From NCBI RefSeq assembly GCF_008040165.1, contig NZ_VRUR01000002.1, positions 1-64,000 of the forward strand: 64,000 nucleotides of DNA, in the 5' to 3' direction. Positions 47,603-56,067 of the stretch are shown piece by piece. The stretch is from Flagellimonas hymeniacidonis. GTDB taxonomy: Bacteria > Bacteroidota > Bacteroidia > Flavobacteriales > Flavobacteriaceae. Every line of letters begins with the position of its first letter. Within the stretch, counting starts at the first letter, position 1. The translations under genes and the position numbers were made by a program. The notes under the pieces are model-generated. The model did not search any database. It worked only from the letters and a program-made list of their open reading frames with translations, and was not told where the DNA came from.

Positions 47603-48370
47603 TCAATTTCGTTCCTCAATATACATCTGGCGCACTTTTTTAAAGAGTTCCGAAGAGTATACAAAATTGGTCACAGCCTCATTGTCGGTTTTAAAAATTT
47701 CTTTATTTGTGCCCTCCCATTCCTTGAAACCATCTTTTAAAAAAATAATCTTTTCACCAATTTCCATTACAGAATTCATATCATGGGTATTGATAATGGT
47801 AGTGATGTTGTATTCCTTGGTAATCTCTTGAATTAGATTATCTATTAAAATAGCTGTCTTAGGGTCTAAACCTGAGTTGGGTTCATCGCAAAACAGATAT
47901 TTGGGATTCATAACAATGGCTCTTGCAATGGCAACCCTTTTTTTCATCCCCCCAGAGATTTCCGAAGGAAACTTTTTATGGGCATCAATAAGATTCACCC
48001 GTTCCAGTACAAAATCTACACGATCTTGCATTTCTGCCTTAGATTGTTTGGTAAACATGTCTAATGGGAACATCACATTTCCTTCAACCGTCATCGAATC
48101 AAACAATGCGCTTCCTTGAAAAACCATGCCCATTTCTTGTCTTAAATCGCGCCGTTCACTGTTAGAAAGCTCAGAATAAAATTGGCCATTATAACAAATC
48201 TGGCCTTCTTCAGGTTCAAATAATCCCAAAAGACATTTTAAAAAGACTGTTTTTCCCGAACCGCTCTGCCCAATGACCAAATTGGTCTTTCCGTCTTCAA
48301 AAGTGGTGCTAATGCCCTTAAGTACATGGGTATCTCCAAACGATTTATGAACATTTTCGACTTCAATCAT
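47603..48370 (-). CDS. ABC transporter ATP-binding protein, MlaF type
   Basis: 255 residues. Walker A GQSGSGKT is at 34-41, the ABC signature ISGGMKKR begins at 138, and Walker B ends in DEP at 162-164. The sequence and its MlaE-type partner place it with lipid-trafficking (Mla/MCE) transporters that move phospholipids between the membranes. Its ATG shares one base with the permease stop codon (TGATG at 48368-48372), giving translational coupling. No MCE (MlaD-type) gene follows it here; the other side is a convergent gene 3 bases away. Confidence 0.9.
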   Translation of the reverse strand: MIEVENVHKSFGDTHVLKGISTTFEDGKTNLVIGQSGSGKTVFLKCLLGLFEPEEGQICYNGQFYSELSNSERRDLRQEMGMVFQGSALFDSMTVEGNVMFPLDMFTKQSKAEMQDRVDFVLERVNLIDAHKKFPSEISGGMKKRVAIARAIVMNPKYLFCDEPNSGLDPKTAILIDNLIQEITKEYNITTIINTHDMNSVMEIGEKIIFLKDGFKEWEGTNKEIFKTDNEAVTNFVYSSELFKKVRQMYIEERN

Positions 48371-49107
48371 CAGCCTAACATTAATTGTGTAAGTATATAA
48401 TTAAGAATAATGATGATAACACTGGTCCAAACAAATGAGGTGGTACTGGCTTTCCCAACTTCCAAAGCTCCCCCACGCATGTAAAAACCATGATACGATG
48501 GAACCGTGGCAATCACAAATGCAAATACAAGCGTTTTGATAAATGCGTAGGTTACATGGAACGACTCAAAGTCTAGCTGTAATCCCTTAATAAATTCTCC
48601 GCTGGGAGCATAGCCACCAAAAACTGCAGCAACCCATCCACCTAAAATACCAACATACATAGCAATTGCAACGGCAAAAGGATACATGAACATGGCGATT
48701 ATCTTAGGAAAAACCAGATAGTTTAATGAATTTACACCCATGACCTCCAAGGCATCTATCTGCTCCGTAACCCGCATAGTGCCAATACTTGAAGTGATAT
48801 ACGAGCCTACTTTTCCCGCCATAATGATGGAAGTGAAGGTGGGCGCGAATTCTAATATTACAGATTGTCTTGTAGCAAAACCGATAAGACTTTTGGGCAA
48901 GAACGGGCTATTTAGATTTAAAGCAGTCTGTATGGTAACAACTCCTCCAATAAAAAAGGCGATAAAAATGATAATACCCAGAGAGCCGAATATCAACTCA
49001 TCGATTTCTTTTAAAATCCGGGATCTCATGATTGGCCATTTGGTTGGTTTTTTAAATACTTCCCATACCATGATGAAGTATTTTCCAATCGCTTCAAGAT
49101 AATTCAT
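48370..49107 (-). CDS. MlaE-family ABC transporter permease
   Basis: 245 residues with five to six membrane helices. The MlaE block is seen in SILEFAPTFTSIIMAGKVGSYITSS-like sequence (about 95-120) and MRVTEQIDALEVMGVNSLNYLV (about 121-143), the stretch that contacts the ATPase. First gene of the pair with the MlaF-type ATPase. It should form the inner-membrane part of a lipid transporter for outer-membrane lipid balance. The substrate-binding MCE component is not adjacent. Confidence 0.92.
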   Translation of the reverse strand: MNYLEAIGKYFIMVWEVFKKPTKWPIMRSRILKEIDELIFGSLGIIIFIAFFIGGVVTIQTALNLNSPFLPKSLIGFATRQSVILEFAPTFTSIIMAGKVGSYITSSIGTMRVTEQIDALEVMGVNSLNYLVFPKIIAMFMYPFAVAIAMYVGILGGWVAAVFGGYAPSGEFIKGLQLDFESFHVTYAFIKTLVFAFVIATVPSYHGFYMRGGALEVGKASTTSFVWTSVIIIILNYILTQLMLG

Positions 49108-49193
49108 GCACTAAAAATAGACTTGCGACCATAAAAGTAAGAATATTGCAGTGCATTTAACCTTCATTTAAAAGATTAAAAGGTATAAATGAA

Positions 49194-49201
49194 TAGTTTT
49201 G
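49194..49201 (+). promoter_or_regulatory. Possible -7 box of the PafA-like gene (TAGTTTTG)
   Basis: An exact TAnnTTTG match 24 bases before the chosen ATG. A TTTA at 49167-49170 is 23 bases upstream, slightly far for a -33 box. Confidence 0.4.
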
Positions 49202-49225
49202 CTTTTGTTTATTCAAATATTATTC

Positions 49226-50896
49226 ATGAAAAGAATCGACCTATTATCTCTTTTGTTAACCCTTCTAGTGGCAGGGACATCTGTAGCACAGCGTAAAGGG
49301 AAGAATTTACCAACACAGAAACCAGTAGAAATTGCGCAATCCCCTAAATTGGTAGTGGGAATTGTTGTAGACCAAATGCGATATGATTATTTGACCCGAT
49401 TTTGGAACCACTATGGGCAGGGCGGATTTAAACGTTTAGTGGGTGATGGATTTAATTGTAAAGACCATCATTTTAATTATGCCCCAACAAGTACGGGACC
49501 GGGCCATGCTTCTGTTTATACTGGGACAACGCCAGCAACCCATGGAATTATTGGAAATGATTGGTATGATAAAATCCAGGATAAAGAGGTCTATTGTGCT
49601 GGTGATGATAACTACAAATCTATAGGCACCTTCTCCGATGCTGGAAAAATGTCTCCACATCGTTTAATCACTACTACCATAACAGATCAATTGCGATTGC
49701 ATACTCAGAAAAGAGGGAAAGTCATTGCAATTGCTTTAAAGGATCGAGGTGCTGTATTACCAGGGGGACATACTGCCAATGCGGCTTATTGGTTTGAAGG
49801 AGGAGACTCCGGCCAATGGATCAGTAGTTCCTTTTATATGCAACAACTTCCAAAATGGGTGGTTGATTTTAATGCTTCTACCAAGGTAGAGGATTATAAA
49901 AAACCATGGACAACCCTGAAAGATATTAATCTGTATTTGGAAAGCGGACCAGATAACAATAGGTATGAAGGGGTGTTTGAAGATGAAACCACACCTACAT
50001 TTCCGCATAGTACTCCAAATCTGTTGAGCAAAACCAAGGATTTTGAAATTTTAAAATATACGCCCTATGGAAATAGTATTACCGCAGATTTTGCTTTAGA
50101 AGCGCTTGAAAAAGAAGATTTAGGTACAGACGCAATAACCGATTTTTTGGCTATCAGTTTTTCTAGCACTGATTATATTGGACACAAATTTGGGGTGAAT
50201 TCCAAGGAAGTTCAAGATGCGTATTTACGATTGGATCTTGATTTGGAAAGAATACTAAAAACATTGGATGCAAAAGTTGGGGTTGGACAATATACCGTCT
50301 TCTTAACGGCAGATCATGGTGCTGTTCATGTGCCAGCTTACCTAAAGGATCAAAAAATACCAGCTGGGTACCTTGATCAGGAGGCGGTAAGAACGAAATT
50401 CAATGAATTTTTAAAGTATAAATATGGTACTACGGATGTAGTAAAAAGAATAAGTGATTTTCAAATTTTTCTAGATAGAAAAGTGATTCATAATCTAGAC
50501 ATGGATTTGGATGATGCCCAGGAAGAAATTGCTTTTGAATTGTTGGGTTACGAAGGCGTAAATGAAGTCTATACGGCATATCAACTGTGGAAGAACGAGT
50601 ATACCTCAGGCATTCCATATTTATTGCAGAACGGTTATAATCAAAAGAGGTCTGGGGATGTGTTAATGGTACAAGCTCCTGGGTTTGCACATTATGCATC
50701 AACCGGATCTACCCACGGCTCCCCTATGATCTATGATACACATGTGCCTTTATTGTTTTATGGAAAAGGAATAAAAAAGGGTAGTACAGCCAACCGTACG
50801 GAAATTCCTGATATTGCTCCTACTGTTGCCACTTTATTGGGGATAGCATTTCCAAATGGAACTACCGGAAAGCCTATTGCTGAGGTGTTGGAGTAA
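49226..50896 (+). CDS. pafA: PafA-type alkaline phosphatase (alkaline phosphatase superfamily)
   Basis: 556 residues from the ATG at 49226; a TTG 27 bases upstream is unlikely. A signal peptide (1-21, ending SVAQ) places it in the periplasm or outside. The zinc-dependent phosphomonoesterase core is intact: D49 in VVDQMRYDYL, nucleophile T90 in PTSTGPGH, N110 in GNDWYD, and the PafA-specific K171/R173 pair in KDRGAVLPGG, which distinguishes it from diesterases. Further metal ligands are seen in TADHGAVH and the late GSTHGSP stretch. It should release phosphate from organic esters. Its last 45 bases recur in degraded form at 52015-52059. Confidence 0.88.
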   Translation: MKRIDLLSLLLTLLVAGTSVAQRKGKNLPTQKPVEIAQSPKLVVGIVVDQMRYDYLTRFWNHYGQGGFKRLVGDGFNCKDHHFNYAPTSTGPGHASVYTGTTPATHGIIGNDWYDKIQDKEVYCAGDDNYKSIGTFSDAGKMSPHRLITTTITDQLRLHTQKRGKVIAIALKDRGAVLPGGHTANAAYWFEGGDSGQWISSSFYMQQLPKWVVDFNASTKVEDYKKPWTTLKDINLYLESGPDNNRYEGVFEDETTPTFPHSTPNLLSKTKDFEILKYTPYGNSITADFALEALEKEDLGTDAITDFLAISFSSTDYIGHKFGVNSKEVQDAYLRLDLDLERILKTLDAKVGVGQYTVFLTADHGAVHVPAYLKDQKIPAGYLDQEAVRTKFNEFLKYKYGTTDVVKRISDFQIFLDRKVIHNLDMDLDDAQEEIAFELLGYEGVNEVYTAYQLWKNEYTSGIPYLLQNGYNQKRSGDVLMVQAPGFAHYASTGSTHGSPMIYDTHVPLLFYGKGIKKGSTANRTEIPDIAPTVATLLGIAFPNGTTGKPIAEVLE

Positions 50897-50913
50897 AAGA
50901 CCACTACTTTGAC

Positions 50914-51750
50914 TTACACATGTCCAATTAGTTTTGCTTCAATCCATTTTTTATAGATGAAAAACTCAACTAATGGTAAACCCATAATTCCTAATAATAG
51001 GATGAGAAGTGATTTTATCATTGATTGATATTGATAATCTAACAAAGAGACAAACCATATTGTTAGTCTGTCTTTTATGGCCAATTCAATATCGTTATGT
51101 CCGATGTCAAGCAAAAAATCTATTGCTGTACTAAACTCTTCATAAGATATTGATTCCATAATCGCATAATCGCCTGTTTTATGATGACTAAGCAGTCCAT
51201 AAACACATATTTTGTAAATGTCTTTCTGGTATTTTTCGACCAGATAGGTAGTGGTTTTGTTGTTGCTTTTGTCTATTGGAGAAATCCCACTATCTGGATC
51301 CAATAGTTTATTTTTCATAGATTCGGCAAACCAGTTGGAGCCTTTCGTGGCATCTTTTGCCGCTATTTGCATCCATTTTAGAAATTCACTTTTACTTTGT
51401 TCTGATTCAAAAGCTAAACCAAGAGTTTGTTCATATATACTCGTTACAATCCGGGATTTTTCTTTATTTAAAACCACATATACTCCTCTTAAAAAACCAA
51501 TTTGGCCAAAAACGTAAAGACATACACCAATGAGTATTGGGATGTATAGTTTAACTGCCCAATTGTAATATTTGGGTATTCTTTTGAAAACTCTTTTCTT
51601 GGATAAAAGAATAACGAAAATAATGGATAGAAGAAATCCGACGATTACAAATAGAATCGTATTTAACACTAATGTGCCCATGTGGGGGAGTATGGTATCT
51701 TTGGTAATTTCCCAAATTAAGCCCCATTCAATTTTTCCTATGTCATCCAC
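50914..51750 (-). CDS. Unrecognised membrane protein
   Basis: 278 residues, family not recognised. Two membrane helices lie near the N-terminus (about 25-50 and 67-85) and one near the C-terminus (about 240-262). Between them is a soluble stretch of about 150 residues rich in S, K and E, with helical character and no known catalytic motif. The topology suggests a domain held between two membrane anchors. It is convergent with pafA, 17 bases away, and is flanked on the other side by a region containing the pafA-like remnant, so it sits inside what looks like a rearranged patch. Coding is supported by its length and by clear hydrophobic/hydrophilic segmentation. Confidence 0.6.
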   Translation of the reverse strand: MDDIGKIEWGLIWEITKDTILPHMGTLVLNTILFVIVGFLLSIIFVILLSKKRVFKRIPKYYNWAVKLYIPILIGVCLYVFGQIGFLRGVYVVLNKEKSRIVTSIYEQTLGLAFESEQSKSEFLKWMQIAAKDATKGSNWFAESMKNKLLDPDSGISPIDKSNNKTTTYLVEKYQKDIYKICVYGLLSHHKTGDYAIMESISYEEFSTAIDFLLDIGHNDIELAIKDRLTIWFVSLLDYQYQSMIKSLLILLLGIMGLPLVEFFIYKKWIEAKLIGHV

Positions 51751-52068
51751 ATTTTACTTTTAGGCTATCGAGATGCAATCTTAAGATGCGGTTCTATTCT
51801 CAAGCATCCTTGCAGTTGTAAGTTAATCCTCTGTTCAATCTTTAAATCAAAACTAAGATGATCTTTGAGCCTAGTGTTTTTGGCATAAAGAAATATTTAA
51901 TCTTGCTTGACCTAAAACCTTTGGATAAAACTAGTACCATCTCAGAAAATATTTCCCCAAAGTTTATGGATTATTGTTTTGGATTTACCAATGGTCAATT
52001 TTGAAAATGGTGTTCCTAATGGAACTACAGGGAAGCCTATTGTGAAGGTGTTGGAATAAAAAAGATTT
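51751..52068. other. Intergenic region with a pafA-like remnant at its right end
   Basis: 318 bases. No intact gene. The last 50 bases hold a degraded copy of a pafA 3' end (described separately); the rest shows no recognisable sequence. Confidence 0.5.
52015..52059 (+). pseudogene. Remnant of a second pafA-like 3' end
   Basis: The 45 bases match the final 45 bases of the phosphatase gene (50852-50896) at 38 positions by manual alignment. Both encode the C-terminus PNGTTGKPIxxVLE and a TAA stop. Three of the changed codons within the conserved residues are silent third-base changes (proline, threonine, glycine), as is the last glutamate codon. Upstream similarity is lost. It indicates a former tandem paralogue or a duplication around the orphan gene between the two copies. 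Confidence 0.7.
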
Positions 52069-52920
52069 TTAGCACCCCGAGGGAAGTGTAAATTTTATTA
52101 TTTTGGATGTAATTTGACCAGTTTTATCTGTCAGATTAATTTTTAAGAATATCCTGCTTATGGATACTCCACTTGGATATTCGTTCACGTCTTTAATATC
52201 AGAGATTAGATTGCTCCATCGCTCCCCACATTTTTCACGTACCACGGCTTTTAATTCGGACATATCTATGGGAATGAATTTATCCTCATTTATCCATGGA
52301 TATTTTAACGTCGTAAAACTTTGGCCAGTTTTATTGTAAGGAATTTTTATCCATTCGGAATAATAATGCTTCCATTCCGTTAAGTCGCAATATGCGCCTT
52401 CATTACCTTCACCCATAATAAAGACACTGTTTTCGTATTGCTGAAAAATTTCGATTGATTTATAGTTATGGGTTATAATTTTTATGCGTTTGTTTTGAGG
52501 ATTGCCTCCAAATTCAAAATCCAAATAAACATGGGCTATATCCTTATGGGTTTCCTCAAATGCTTCAAAATATATGTCTTCCATCACCAAGGTAAAATCT
52601 TCAAACATAATCACCCCTTTTTTGGTTAAATAACCACTGAATACATAACCGGACAAAGATTCTGAATTTGCTTCAATACCCACTACTTTAAGCCATTGTC
52701 CGTAAATAGCTTCACCATTGTCCCAAATGGTGAGTCGAATTCTAGTATGTTCCAACACTTCAACCTTTTCATCATAATCAAATTTGCCTAGTCTTTCGGA
52801 TTCTTTATCAGGACTTTTCCTTACAATTAAGCCATTGGGTGCATCAACATGAAATATGTCTTGTCCGTAAAAGGTACAGGAAAAGAGTATTACATATAAT
52901 TGTACTGCTAATTTTCTCAT
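52069..52920 (-). CDS. Secreted SH3b-domain protein of unknown function
   Basis: 283 residues. A signal peptide (1-19) precedes a bacterial SH3 (SH3b) domain at about 22-100: VDAPNGLIVRKSP, then YDEKVEVLEH, GQWLKVVG and SGYVFSGYLTKKG. The remaining 180 residues are unrecognised, with several W, Y and charged residues and no catalytic motif visible. SH3b domains usually bind peptidoglycan or peptide ligands, so an envelope role is possible. Its stop lies 9 bases past the pafA-like remnant. Probably an accessory gene. Confidence 0.7.
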   Translation of the reverse strand: MRKLAVQLYVILFSCTFYGQDIFHVDAPNGLIVRKSPDKESERLGKFDYDEKVEVLEHTRIRLTIWDNGEAIYGQWLKVVGIEANSESLSGYVFSGYLTKKGVIMFEDFTLVMEDIYFEAFEETHKDIAHVYLDFEFGGNPQNKRIKIITHNYKSIEIFQQYENSVFIMGEGNEGAYCDLTEWKHYYSEWIKIPYNKTGQSFTTLKYPWINEDKFIPIDMSELKAVVREKCGERWSNLISDIKDVNEYPSGVSISRIFLKINLTDKTGQITSKIIKFTLPSGC

Positions 52921-53047
52921 TGTAAATAAAAGTACTTTCTTTTATGGTCATCAAGTGTGAAAATTGATGGATGCCTATTTTGGGCTGATTGATGCCCATT
53001 TAGGGCAATGCCCTATATGAATAGATTCTAAAATTGAAGAGAAGAAT

Positions 53048-54028
53048 TTATAGCACCTCAGGATTAACTATAAAAGGCACCTCTCCTTTTTCATAAAAAC
53101 TGATAATGTTAGTAGCTGCCATTTTAGCCATTTCTTCCCGTGCAGTAATAGTAGCAGAGCCAATATGGGGCAGTACACATACATTTTCCATAGTCAGAAG
53201 CGGATTATTCGGTTTCATGGGTTCTGGATTGGTCACATCCAGACCAGCTCCCCAAATATTGCCATTATTTAGCGCATCGATTAAATCTTTTTCGTTATGA
53301 ACTCCTCCACGGGCTGTATTTATAAATAATGATGTGGGCTTCATTTTTTCAAAAACCGATTTATTGAAAATGCCTTGAGTTGAAGGTGTTAGGGCACAGT
53401 GAACAGAAATCACATCACTTTGGGATATCAATGTATCAAAATCAACCAATTTAGCTTCTATTTGGTCTTCTGCATTTGGATTGGCAGTTCTGTTATGGTA
53501 CAGGATTTCCATATTATATGCCCCTTTGCATCGTTGAGCCATAGCCATGCCAATTCGTCCCAACCCCAAAATTCCAAGTGTTTTATCTTTTAGTTCCAAA
53601 CCCAGATGTCCTACAGGATCAAAGTAACCCCATTTGCCATTCTTTATTTTTTGGTTCATAAAAAACATTTTGCGTGCGGTTGCAATCATCAATCCAAAGG
53701 CGATATCTGCGGTGGCTTCAGTCATGGCATTGGGGGCATAACCAATGGGAATTCCCAATTTTGTAGCCTGTTCAACGTCTATATTGTCATAACCAACAGC
53801 ATATTGAGTGATGATATCCAAATGCGAGCAGGCATTTAGAAAAGTACTGTCAATCTTATCTGTTAAAGTGCAGAAAAGCGCATTGCAACTTTGGGCAGCT
53901 TCAATCATCTGACCATATGGCATGGGCTGTTCTTTGTCCCAAGCTATGACTTCATAACCAGCATCTTCTAAAAGTTGTGTTGCCAGTTTTGGAAAAATTC
54001 GGGTTAGGAGTACTTTTTTCTTGGTCAT
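53048..54028 (-). CDS. D-2-hydroxyacid dehydrogenase (glyoxylate/hydroxypyruvate reductase type)
   Basis: 326 residues. NAD(P)-binding motif GLGRIG is at 155-160. Catalytic residues R240 (NTARGG), E269 (TNPEP) and H288 (PHIGSAT) are intact. Sequence features, such as QYAVGYDNIDV and the TNPEPM segment, suit the glyoxylate/hydroxypyruvate reductase (D-glycerate dehydrogenase) branch, but the exact hydroxyacid is not determined. Single gene on the minus strand. Confidence 0.88.
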   Translation of the reverse strand: MTKKKVLLTRIFPKLATQLLEDAGYEVIAWDKEQPMPYGQMIEAAQSCNALFCTLTDKIDSTFLNACSHLDIITQYAVGYDNIDVEQATKLGIPIGYAPNAMTEATADIAFGLMIATARKMFFMNQKIKNGKWGYFDPVGHLGLELKDKTLGILGLGRIGMAMAQRCKGAYNMEILYHNRTANPNAEDQIEAKLVDFDTLISQSDVISVHCALTPSTQGIFNKSVFEKMKPTSLFINTARGGVHNEKDLIDALNNGNIWGAGLDVTNPEPMKPNNPLLTMENVCVLPHIGSATITAREEMAKMAATNIISFYEKGEVPFIVNPEVL

Positions 54029-54121
54029 TCTTTTTTTGGATGGATTTTAGTCTAAAGGTATCAACTAGAATTTTTAAAAGCGCTTTTACATGATATTTTT
54101 AAATAGAAGAACTTTTTAATA

Positions 54122-54562
54122 CTATTTTGGTAGTTCAAAAGCATTTTCCAGTAAGTCTGGGGTCAAAGTATATTCATAAACACGAGTGTCAATTTCTGAG
54201 AAAATAGTTTTTTCTTTATCTAGTCTTGTGAAAATTTTAGCATCCTCAATAAAGCAAAGTCCCTCTACATGAACAATCGAACCATGGCAACGGTAACCTT
54301 GGTTTGTGTTGGGAATTCTAATTTCAAGAAACCCTCCGCAGAGACCTGTAGGGATACTTGGAGAAGTGCTATATGAACATTCAAATGTACCGTTATTTGG
54401 CACTAATTCTGTTCGCCCAAAATCTGAAGTGATCTCAATTAAAGTACCAGTTTTATTTTTCAGAATGTACGTATAAATATATGTTTCATCCGAAGTATCT
54501 ATTATAATACCACATGAGAGGTAAAGGACCATTTTGGTTAATATGATATATTTCTTGATCAT
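54122..54562 (-). CDS. Small putative lipoprotein of unknown function
   Basis: 146 residues, unrecognised. A short hydrophobic N-terminus with a possible lipobox cysteine C17 (LYLSC) suggests a lipoprotein. The mature part has four cysteines (in TFECS, GLCGG, YRCHG and GLCFI) that might form disulfides, and beta-strand-like spacing. No neighbour suggests a function. It could belong to the same accessory patch as the SH3b protein. Confidence 0.55.
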   Translation of the reverse strand: MIKKYIILTKMVLYLSCGIIIDTSDETYIYTYILKNKTGTLIEITSDFGRTELVPNNGTFECSYSTSPSIPTGLCGGFLEIRIPNTNQGYRCHGSIVHVEGLCFIEDAKIFTRLDKEKTIFSEIDTRVYEYTLTPDLLENAFELPK

Positions 54563-54699
54563 TTTATATGGGTTTTATACTATTTCTACCAAGAAGATAT
54601 TCATACAAACAAAAGAAATGACCAAGAATTGACGAATGAGTGGTTTAGACTGATTGATGTAAGAAACAAGTTGGATTTTCCAACAGAGCTAAAAGGAAA

Positions 54700-55545
54700 T
54701 CAAATTATTTTAGTAAAAATTCCTTTCCACCGATATTTTCGGATAAAAGCGCCCTCATTCTTAGTGACAAATCTTGGAATCCGTCGTATCATAGCTCTTA
54801 GGTAACCCAAAATTATTTGAAGATATAGTCTTAGACTTTTTGCCTGCCATGCCATTTTTAGGGCAGCTATTTTGGTCAAAACAATGCCATAACGCATTTT
54901 GTAGAGTGCTTTACCTTTAGTTTGGTAGTTTTTGGTGCTGTATCCGTGACCAGTAGGGCGTAGGTGCTTTATTTTTAATGTGGGGTCGGTTAAGGTCTCA
55001 AAATCATGATACTTGGCAAGTAGAATGTCTACCGTATCCCATCCAACACCAGGGCGTAGTCCCTCAATTTTATTAAAACAGGCTTTGTGGTATAGTTTTA
55101 TGGGCCCCCTAATATGGTTCTTGTCCGCAATGGCTTCATACACCCAATCATCATCCTTTTTAATATAGAGTAGACCAGAACACATGCCCAGTTTCCAATT
55201 GCTTTGAAAATGGTTCAGGATAGATTCAAAATAATTTGGAGGCAGTATAATATCAGCATCAAACTTGCCTATCAAGTCATAATCCGAAACGTGCCGCAGG
55301 CCAAAATTGAAAGTATCCACTACTTTTTTACCAGGAATATGTTCATCCACTGAACTTCTTTGTAATACTGTTATCCAACTATACTTTTTTGCATAATCGG
55401 ATGCAATTTCAAATGTGCGATCACTAGAATTATCATCTACCACAATGACTTCATCTGGAATATGAGTTTGGTCAGCAAAAGAGTCTAAGCATGCCGAAAG
55501 ATAGGATGCTTCGTTATGGGCAGGGATGATAATACTTATTCGCAT
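54700..55545 (-). CDS. Family 2 glycosyltransferase
   Basis: 281 residues with the GT-A fold of family 2: IIPAHNEASYL at the N-terminus, VVDDNSSDRT (36-45) and the DxD metal/nucleotide-sugar motif D96-A-D98 in GKFDADIIL. The C-terminal 80 residues are basic and amphipathic, suggesting membrane association. Third gene of the KAS III-methyltransferase-glycosyltransferase operon, starting 3 bases after the methyltransferase stop. It may glycosylate a lipid or aryl product made by its partners; donor and acceptor are unknown. Confidence 0.88.
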   Translation of the reverse strand: MRISIIIPAHNEASYLSACLDSFADQTHIPDEVIVVDDNSSDRTFEIASDYAKKYSWITVLQRSSVDEHIPGKKVVDTFNFGLRHVSDYDLIGKFDADIILPPNYFESILNHFQSNWKLGMCSGLLYIKKDDDWVYEAIADKNHIRGPIKLYHKACFNKIEGLRPGVGWDTVDILLAKYHDFETLTDPTLKIKHLRPTGHGYSTKNYQTKGKALYKMRYGIVLTKIAALKMAWQAKSLRLYLQIILGYLRAMIRRIPRFVTKNEGAFIRKYRWKGIFTKII

Positions 55546-55548
55546 ATG

Positions 55549-56067
55549 CTAGCGCTCTGCATAAACAATATAATATCTTGGAGTAAAGAGGCGCAATAAG
55601 GGCCTTATGCCTATCTTTTTGGTAGGGTTGGTCCATTTGGCTGAATCTTTAATAGTCCAACCAGCTTTTTCCAGAAGCCAGTCAAACTGCCAATCCTCAA
55701 ACTCATGGTAGTGTCTGTCCCATGGGTCTGTTTTACTTCTGTATGCTGACGAAAACCATAGTCTCATGGGAATGCTGGCTACGAGCTTCTTTGCTTTTGC
55801 GTCCTTCAATACATTAAAAGGAGCTATTAAATGTTCAAAAATTTCGAAAGCAGTTATTACCTCAGCATCGGAAGCGCTAACTTTTTCAAAATCGATATCC
55901 AAGTCTTCCCCACCAGTATTCTCCACCTGATATCCATGGGATTTCATAATCTCAGAAAATGGATTTTCTACCCCTAAATCCAAAATAGATTCGGAAGTGG
56001 AGATATGTTTTTGCAAAAATGCTAGGGTATGTCGGTATCTTTTATTGGGAAAATTGTTTTCGTACAT
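55549..56067 (-). CDS. Class I SAM-dependent methyltransferase (short)
   Basis: 172 residues, short for the family but with the motif I equivalent SILDLGVENPFSEIM (about 25-39), the acidic loop GEDLDIDFE, and ITAFEIFEHLIAPFNVL (about 70-86), which matches the motif II/post-II region of small-molecule methyltransferases. Motif I departs from the usual GxGxG, so cofactor binding should be checked. Its start follows the ketoacyl synthase stop with no gap, so translation is coupled. Confidence 0.8.
   Translation of the reverse strand: MYENNFPNKRYRHTLAFLQKHISTSESILDLGVENPFSEIMKSHGYQVENTGGEDLDIDFEKVSASDAEVITAFEIFEHLIAPFNVLKDAKAKKLVASIPMRLWFSSAYRSKTDPWDRHYHEFEDWQFDWLLEKAGWTIKDSAKWTNPTKKIGIRPLLRLFTPRYYIVYAER

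Noticed and set aside
52008..52059. A 22-codon ORF starting at 51991 as a real small gene
   Set aside because: Its C-terminal codons copy the end of pafA, so it is a remnant rather than a new gene.
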